From assembly GCA_963576565.1 (NCBI GenBank), contig OY755042.1:7464372-7528371 (forward strand): a DNA stretch of 64,000 nucleotides, given 5' to 3'. Below are positions 58,720 to 64,000 of the stretch, piece after piece (within the stretch, counting starts at the first letter, position 1; the number at the start of each line of letters is the position of its first letter). The DNA is from Aspidapion aeneum. Taxonomy: Eukaryota > Arthropoda > Insecta > Coleoptera > Brentidae. The notes below the pieces were generated by a model. That model did not search any database, was not told the origin of the DNA, and saw only the letters and a list, made by a program, of their open reading frames with translations. The position numbers and the translations under genes are program-made.

Positions 58720-58930
58720 TGTTTCATTTTCTCAGTGTTCCAAAATTAATTTTGTTTTATCCTTTTGAAGAATGGTTTTACAAACTTTTTGAAGTAAGTT
58801 TTCTATCGCATGAGAGAGTCTTTATATTTTTTGTCATTATTACTGTTTTTCTTGAAATTCCGCTCTGCCGTTACCAAAGCTAACAATTTATCACTGTCGT
58901 AAATTTTCTTGACCAGAATATAATGTTCTC
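58720..58930 (-). other. Short coding-like stretch, unrecognised
   Basis: The - strand from about 58925 reads EHYILVKKIYDSDKLLALVT then AERNFKKNSNNDKKYKDS before a stop. Composition looks protein-like and a frame continues afterwards with lysine-rich residues. I do not recognise a family. Could be a transposon relic. Confidence 0.25.
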
Positions 58931-59140
58931 TTTAAATATCTACTTTATAAAATATTTTGACTACTTGTCAGAAATTTTTTGTTTACTTCCATTGTCAATT
59001 TTAACTTTTATAGACAGACAGGCTTGCAACTGCCAACTGCAATCTGGGGCCAACAATGATTTTTGATGCTATTTTCTGTCTTCTTTATAGCAGAAAAATA
59101 AAAAGGGATAGCAAAGGGACTTGGGGTATTGCAAAGACTA

Positions 59141-59924
59141 TATAGTAGTGTGAGCTATGGTGATCCTAATTTTAGCTCACACATATACTATACTATAGTA
59201 GTGTGAGCTATGGTGATCCTAATTTTTTCGAGAAAAAAAAAGTTGGTCCGATTTCAATTTTTTTTATATATCTATGCGTTTCAGATGATTTTGAAACTTT
59301 TTTGTTGCGCCGTCTGTTTGTCTGTCTGTCTGTCTGTATGTCTGTCTGTCTGTCTGTGTGTCTGTCTGTCTGTAACGACCAACGCGCATAACTCAAAAAC
59401 CGCTTGGCCGATTTTAATGAAATTTGGTACCTAGGCTGGGTCTTGGGTCGAGATGGTCCCATTTAAATGAACAAAATCCACCGAACACAAACCAAATAAA
59501 AGGGTGGGGGTAGATTTCAAAAATTAGAGTTTATGTGAAAATATGGCGTGTGTGATATTAAACGAAAGGTAATTGAGTCTGCAGTTAAACAAAATAAATT
59601 TTAATTTATTTAAAAAAAAGGGTGGGGGTATATTTAAAAAATTAGAGTTTAAGTGAAAATATGGCGTGTGTGATATCAAACGAAAGGTAATTGACTCCGG
59701 AGTTTAACAAAATACATTTTAGTTTTTGTTTTTTTTTAAGGGTGGGGGTAGATTTCAAAAATTTGAGTTTAAGTCAAAACATGGCTTGTGTGGTATCAAA
59801 CAAAAGGTAATTTAGTCTGGAGTTGAATAAGATATATTTCAGTTTTTAGTTATATTAGCTCACACGTACACTATAACTATAGTACCTAGTGTGAGCTTAG
59901 GAGCCCATATATTGGCAGAGTATT
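59141..59924 (+). mobile_element. Hairpin-ended helentron-like element, copy 10, with duplicated 5' end
   Basis: A complete copy starts at 59174. Directly before it, 59141-59173 repeats the inner half of the 5' hairpin plus GAGCTATGGTGATCCTAATTTT, so the 5' end is present in tandem. Three internal units. Confidence 0.83.
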
Positions 59925-60054
59925 CTTCTATTACTCGTCCGTGAGTTTGCGGCGATCCAATACATGTGATGTTCAAATGTCAACAGTATCAAATAGCGTC
60001 GTCGGTGGTTTTGGGCACGACCAAAAAATATCTAATCTATCTACATATACTAAC

Positions 60055-60279
60055 CAGGTAGAGGATACGTGGTGGTCAAAAACATCCTCTCCAACCATTT
60101 ATGCGCAAACTCGTTGTTCGTCTCGATGGATGTATCCCGTCTGTCAAATATTCTATCGAACATGAATTTTTTTATGTTGTTTACTTGATAGAACTTGATG
60201 ATCTGGTCGCAGACTGGTTTTCCAGAAAATCGTTGGCTACGTTCGTCCATTACCGGATCAACACAATTAATTTGTAAAT
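60055..60279 (-). CDS. DOCK-family RhoGEF exon: DHR2 lobe A/B
   Basis: Encodes LQINCVDPVMDERSQRFSGK, then PVCDQIIKFYQVNNIKKFMF and NNEFAHKWLERMFLTTTYPL ending PG. These are the IIxFYxxNNIxKFxxxRxF and NEFxxxWLERT-type motifs of DHR2 in DOCK1-4 proteins. Acceptor ACCAAGCAG|AT and donor CTACCTG|GTTAGT bound 225 bases; it starts with two codon bases and ends in phase 1, joining the 54064 exon as LPG|ILRWF. Upstream exons (C2/DHR1, helical region, SH3) should lie beyond or have been missed in 60280-64000. Confidence 0.92.
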
Positions 60280-60378
60280 CTGCTTGGTAAAATTAAGGAC
60301 ATTTTTCTGACGAGTTTACAAATTTTACATTTATTAAAAAACTATTACTTTCTGGTAGATCCTCTTAATTTTTACTAA

Positions 60379-62257
60379 AGGGCGATTCCACAGAAAGTGG
60401 TCCTAAGCGGATATGTTTTAAACATTTTTATTGGTTATCAAAATTAGTCTTAAATTAAAGCCAACACTTCTTAGCTTATGATCTTGAGTAAGGATTTCAT
60501 ATAGTTTTTCTATTTTCCCAAAAAATCCGAAGAAAAAAGCAATTAAGTAATTTATATAAAAATACCCATTATTTTAGCTTAAAGATAAACATCTCAAAAA
60601 ACTGTTTTTCCTTAAGTTTTTAAAATTAAACAATAAATCAACCATACCGTAGTACCATATACAACAAATGTACCAATTTTCATGCCAAAGTTCGCTTGTT
60701 TGTACTTAGTTTAGCCTAAAAATACGTGGCATGATAAACTGTTGTCACACACGTAACGAAAACAGAAATAAAAATGTATAACTCGGAAAATAGGCATTAA
60801 TTAAATGAAATTTTTCTTGTCAAAAGCCAACACATTTATGAGATACCAGAAACAAAATTTAAAAAAATTGCATGTTATAAGTTTTTTTTTATCAACAGAA
60901 ATAAATCTGTCACACACGTAACGAATTTTTTAACTTTTGCAATAAAATGCAATATTTTCTAAGTAATAATTTTGTTTATTCAGTTTTCGCCTTAAATGTC
61001 TATTCTTTGAGTAATTCTAAAAGGAATAGTTTGTATAGTCATTGGCGTAAATAAAAAACAAAATAATTATATTATTCGTTGTGTTCATCTGCGGAATGCT
61101 ACTAGACCTAATAATGTTATTCCAGTTAGGCCTAAATTGGCCCTTACTTCTACAAAAAACACTGTCGAATTTCAACAAAGTTGTGTAAAATTTACTAAGT
61201 ACATGGTATCATTCTTATGAAAAAATTATATTTACAAAAAGGTTTGACGTATCTTGAAATCTATACATTTTTAGACCTATGTTTATAAGAATAAGAAGAA
61301 TAAGAGAAAACTTTTTGATATGCTCAGACACAAAAGAAAAGACTAAAAATACCATATTTGTATTTGTTAATAAGTTGTTTGAGATAATTTTTACAGAAGG
61401 TGAAAAGGAAGATGTGATAATTTGTAGTGATGGACCATCATCGGAATTCAAAAATAAATACTTACTTCCATTTTTAAAAGACAAATTTTATGTTAATTTT
61501 ACATGGAAATATTTTTGCACAAACCACGGCAAAGGTGTAGCAGACGGTATAGGAGGACGCGTAGAATCTTTGGTTTGGCAACTATCTCAATCTAAAGATG
61601 AAAAATTGGTAGTCCAAAATTTGCTCGACTTTTATAAAGCTGCATCAAGTGTTTAAAATCAACTTCTTTATGAAGACAACAACAGCAGATTACCATTTAT
61701 AAAACTAAATAGGCCTAACCCAAAAAATTTGAGTAAGAAGTTATTGGGTCAAGTAATTATGAAGTTTTTAAAAAAATATCCTTTTTAGTTGTCTAGTTAT
61801 AGTCCTTTTTAAAAATAAAATACTATCAGCTGTTACTGTCTGTATTTTTTCATTAGTCACACACGTAACACGTTGTTGTCACACACGTAACTCACTTTTA
61901 AAATGCATAAAGGGGCATTTAAATATAAATCTTATTGTACAAAATATTACCAAGTATTAATTAAAAAATAAAAGTTAAATTAAGTATTTGGCAGTTCGCA
62001 GAAAATTTGTAAAATAACAAAAATACATTATTCTGTTAAGAAATAAATGTCACACACGTAACGAATTTTTATAATCTTACAAGTAAATTAATATTTTTCA
62101 ATCAGTGATTTTTTTGGCGTTAACGTAAGCAAAACTAACAACTTAACCCAGCAAAATTATATTTAATAATTACGATGTGTTTTTGTTGGGTTTAAAAGCA
62201 ACAATTCTAAAAAAAAATAAGTCTGAATGTCACACAGGTAACGGTGGAATCATCCTA
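60379..62257 (+). mobile_element. 1.9-kb transposon with repeated TGTCACACACGTAACG motif
   Basis: Ends AGGGCGATTCCAC and its partner GGTGGAATCATCCT form a short TIR. Six copies of a 16-base motif lie inside: 60743, 60908, 61855 (variant), 61877 (variant), 62048 and 62228 (CAGG variant). An ORF of transposase type lies between the two groups. The superfamily is not identified. Confidence 0.62.
61279..61656 (+). pseudogene. Transposase-like fragment with SDG...HGKG...DGIGG motifs
   Basis: 125 codons open to TAA at 61654-61656. ICSDGPSSEFKNKYLLPFL and then FCTNHGKGVADGIGGRVESL match a recurrent insect/metazoan transposable-element protein family in which the Asp of SDG and the HGKGxxDGxGG loop are conserved; Asp residues probably serve a DDE-type nuclease. 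It has no N-terminal DNA-binding part, so the gene is truncated. The superfamily name is uncertain. Confidence 0.55.
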
Positions 62258-62991
62258 AAGTATTTTCGATATTTCTTATGAACCTTTATAACGCGTGAAC
62301 AAGTCCAAATTTAGGGGGCTTAATCTCCATAAGAGGACAGAAAAAAATAGAGTATCGTATGTATTAATAAGAGACCGCCATACGTCTGATTCCCGTTGAA
62401 TGCGTTCCAGCGTTGTCAACGGTAAACCTTGATAAATAACAACAGGCGCAGGCGATTGCAGTCCTCAAGTGGCGGAAAACCTGAAATATTTGTTTGGAGC
62501 AAGAATTATTACTTGATTTGATTTTTAGTCCACCATACAAAAGGTAGAGTAAAAAAAGGTCTCTTTCTTAAATTACGAAACGCAAAACCTGCTACACGTT
62601 TCTCTTTAACGCATTAAAAGTAACATAAGGCCCTCTCTCTTAATGCGTTACGTAACTTAAGAACAAACCCAAAACGAGAATAATGAATTTTTTAAATTTT
62701 ATTAAATGTGAGTTATTTAGGTCCTAAAACACCTAAATTGACAAAAAAATCAGCTTGTAGCTTGAGCTCAAATTAATTATCTGTCTGAATACACACGATA
62801 ACTCATCTTATTTGAAACTTTTTTCTGTAGGTTTTCAACAAAAAAGTTTGTGTTGTGTCTTGAAATTTTCGCCTGCGAGCATTTAAATTAATATTCATTT
62901 AATATTTTCTTACAATGTTGCCTCCAACACATTTACTCAAGAAATGTTTACTCCTTTTTCAAATTTTCGTTAATGATTTCACTACTACTTA
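62258..62991. other. Non-coding stretch
   Basis: The - strand near 62490-62380 after TATTTCAG has partly open frames (ending QRWNAFNGNQTYGGLL) but no assignable exon. TCTCTTTAACGCATTAAA and TCTCTTAATGCGTTA (62600-62650) form an imperfect inverted pair. Confidence 0.35.
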
Positions 62992-62993
62992 TA

Positions 62994-63180
62994 CGAGGGT
63001 GGATCAAAAATAAATAAGCCTTTGTTTATAAACTAGTTATTTAGAAACATGACACAAAACAGAATTTTTATCTACTTTTCTACACATCCCCCTTCTCTGT
63101 TAATACACTTTTCCCAAATACGTTAGAGCATAAATATGGGGCATATCCATGCATTCTCACACGCGATGCTTGAAGCCAGA
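62994..63180 (-). mobile_element. Mariner terminal segment: TIR and transposase C-terminus
   Basis: TA-CGAGGGTGGATCAAAAATAA is a typical mariner TIR. On the - strand, just inside, RIWEKCINREGGCVEK-stop (63128-63081) is the usual mariner transposase ending. Upstream of this the sequence stops matching a transposase. Confidence 0.7.
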
Positions 63181-63744
63181 ACCCCTATTTAATTCTTAAT
63201 GTTCCTTTTTCGGCTAGACGGGATATCTGTTACTGCGCATGCGTCAGTTTTGGTGGTTTTGGAACATATTCCGCTACGTCACTACATTATTTGACAATTA
63301 TCAAATATTTAGGGTTATCTCCATTATTTTTTTCCAAAAACTAGTTGATTGGGTGAAAATATATCAAATTGTGGATTAATTTTGTAGTTTTACTAAAACT
63401 AATTGTGCAGATTTATTGTGGACACCATGAAGACTGTTTAATGGCATCTATAAACCACTCTTAACTTTGTTAATAAATTATAAAGTAAAATACACGTAGT
63501 TACCTATGGAATGGCAGTCCCTTACTTCTGCCGGACATTTTTCCACAAACCGCACATTTTACGTGAAATATTTCCCATTTTTCACAGAAAAAAACATAGC
63601 TTTACACGACAAACACAAAACACGGCAAAATTTCAAGATGGTCTCCACTCACATAGCAGCTGTGTGTCTACATGACAAAACACACGCATGCGCACTTAAA
63701 AATTCGCAGCCTCGAATTTAAATTTGCCATTGTTTTCAAACCCA
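63181..63744. other. Sequence between two mariner pieces
   Basis: No gene recognised. GCGCATGCG strings occur near 63235 and 63687. Confidence 0.35.
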
Positions 63745-63788
63745 GCTATGAGGGCTTCACTTTTCGATTCTTTGAACATGTATTTATG

Positions 63789-64000
63789 CTAGAACGTATT
63801 TGACTTTTCCCAACGGCTTGACAGTTTCTTAATCCCGTTTTCATAAAATGAAGCTGGGCGGGTATCTAACCAGTTGCGCACGAATACCTCCACCTTTTTA
63901 TTGGTCTGAAATTGCTCGCCTACCAGTGAATCTTTGAGGAGACCAAACATATGAACATCGCAAGGTGACAAATCTGGACTGTATGGAGGGTATTCCAGCA
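63789..64000 (-). pseudogene. Mariner transposase C-terminal part, running off the window
   Basis: From the window edge, the - strand reads EYPPYSPDLSPCDVHMFGLL, then FVRNWLDTRPASFYENGIKK and LSSRWEKSNTF-stop. PDLSPCD holds the third catalytic Asp region of the mariner DD34D triad. The ending diverges from the WEKCINREGGCVEK expected of the family, because a break follows RWEK. The two mariner pieces may be one element rearranged by an insertion or inversion. The rest of the gene lies beyond 64000. Confidence 0.72.

Larger units (their letters stand above)
57440..59140. other. Intronic stretch
   Basis: Contains a perfect hairpin (57536-57581) and a short open - strand segment (58720-58930). 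Otherwise AT-rich, no gene. Confidence 0.4.

Noticed and set aside
62380..62490. Possible upstream DOCK exon after a TATTTCAG acceptor on the - strand
   Set aside because: The open frames contain stops and show none of the DHR2 or helical-domain motifs expected before the 60279 exon.

Overview
This is a eukaryotic, almost certainly insect, nuclear window: AT-rich, packed with nested transposons, with host coding sequence confined to short spliced exons. It carries the 3' ends of two conserved animal genes facing each other. On the + strand are the last three recognisable exons of a CtBP corepressor gene (6357-6496, 12423-12604, 16732-16800), plus a candidate alternative terminal exon at 20171-20220. 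On the - strand are three consecutive, phase-matched exons of a DOCK-family Rho/Rac exchange factor DHR2 domain (60279-60055, 54064-53897, 43571-43309). The CtBP introns (about 5.9 and 4.1 kb) and the DOCK introns (about 10.3 and 6.0 kb) are filled with mobile DNA. The transposon mix (mariner, I/jockey/CR1/RTE-like LINEs, helentron-like and hAT-like elements) and the protein sequences fit an arthropod with a large genome, perhaps a beetle; the species cannot be fixed from sequence alone.

Layout. 1-6.3 kb: two head-to-tail copies of an RNase H-bearing LINE fragment (-), a second degraded LINE (-) split by one copy of an abundant hairpin-ended family, then a second copy. 6.3-17.1 kb: CtBP 3' exons, with a perfect-looking foldback element, a 2.5 kb TA-flanked foldback, an RTE-like LINE and an element full of TGCGGAAAAG repeats in the introns. 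17.4-20.2 kb: two more TA-flanked foldbacks and the candidate CtBP alternative exon. 22.9-31.1 kb: a MULE-like element with a 9-bp target duplication, an IS630/Tc1/mariner-type transposase relic, and a CACTGG-ended element carrying a degenerate conserved insect TE protein. 31.8-39.4 kb: a 24-bp minisatellite, a TATAC microsatellite and two copies of a TIR element with 6-bp target duplications. 38.6-42.8 kb: a 3.8 kb long-TIR element and a palindromic MITE. 43.3-60.3 kb: the DOCK exons, with a nearly intact LINE (one in-frame stop in ORF2) in the intron. 60.4-64 kb: a transposon with six copies of a TGTCACACACGTAACG motif and mariner pieces running off the end.

The most notable patterns are: (1) ten copies of one hairpin-ended, GTCT-microsatellite, internally tandem-repeated family that looks like a helentron-derived (HINE/DINE-type) non-autonomous family; (2) many inverted-repeat elements sharing TA-CAGxGTGT termini, one of which holds a mariner-type transposase relic; (3) hammerhead-ribozyme-like CTGATGA...GAAAC motifs; (4) tandem splice donors 6 bp apart at two successive CtBP exons. 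No bacterial, viral, tRNA, rRNA or CRISPR features were seen.
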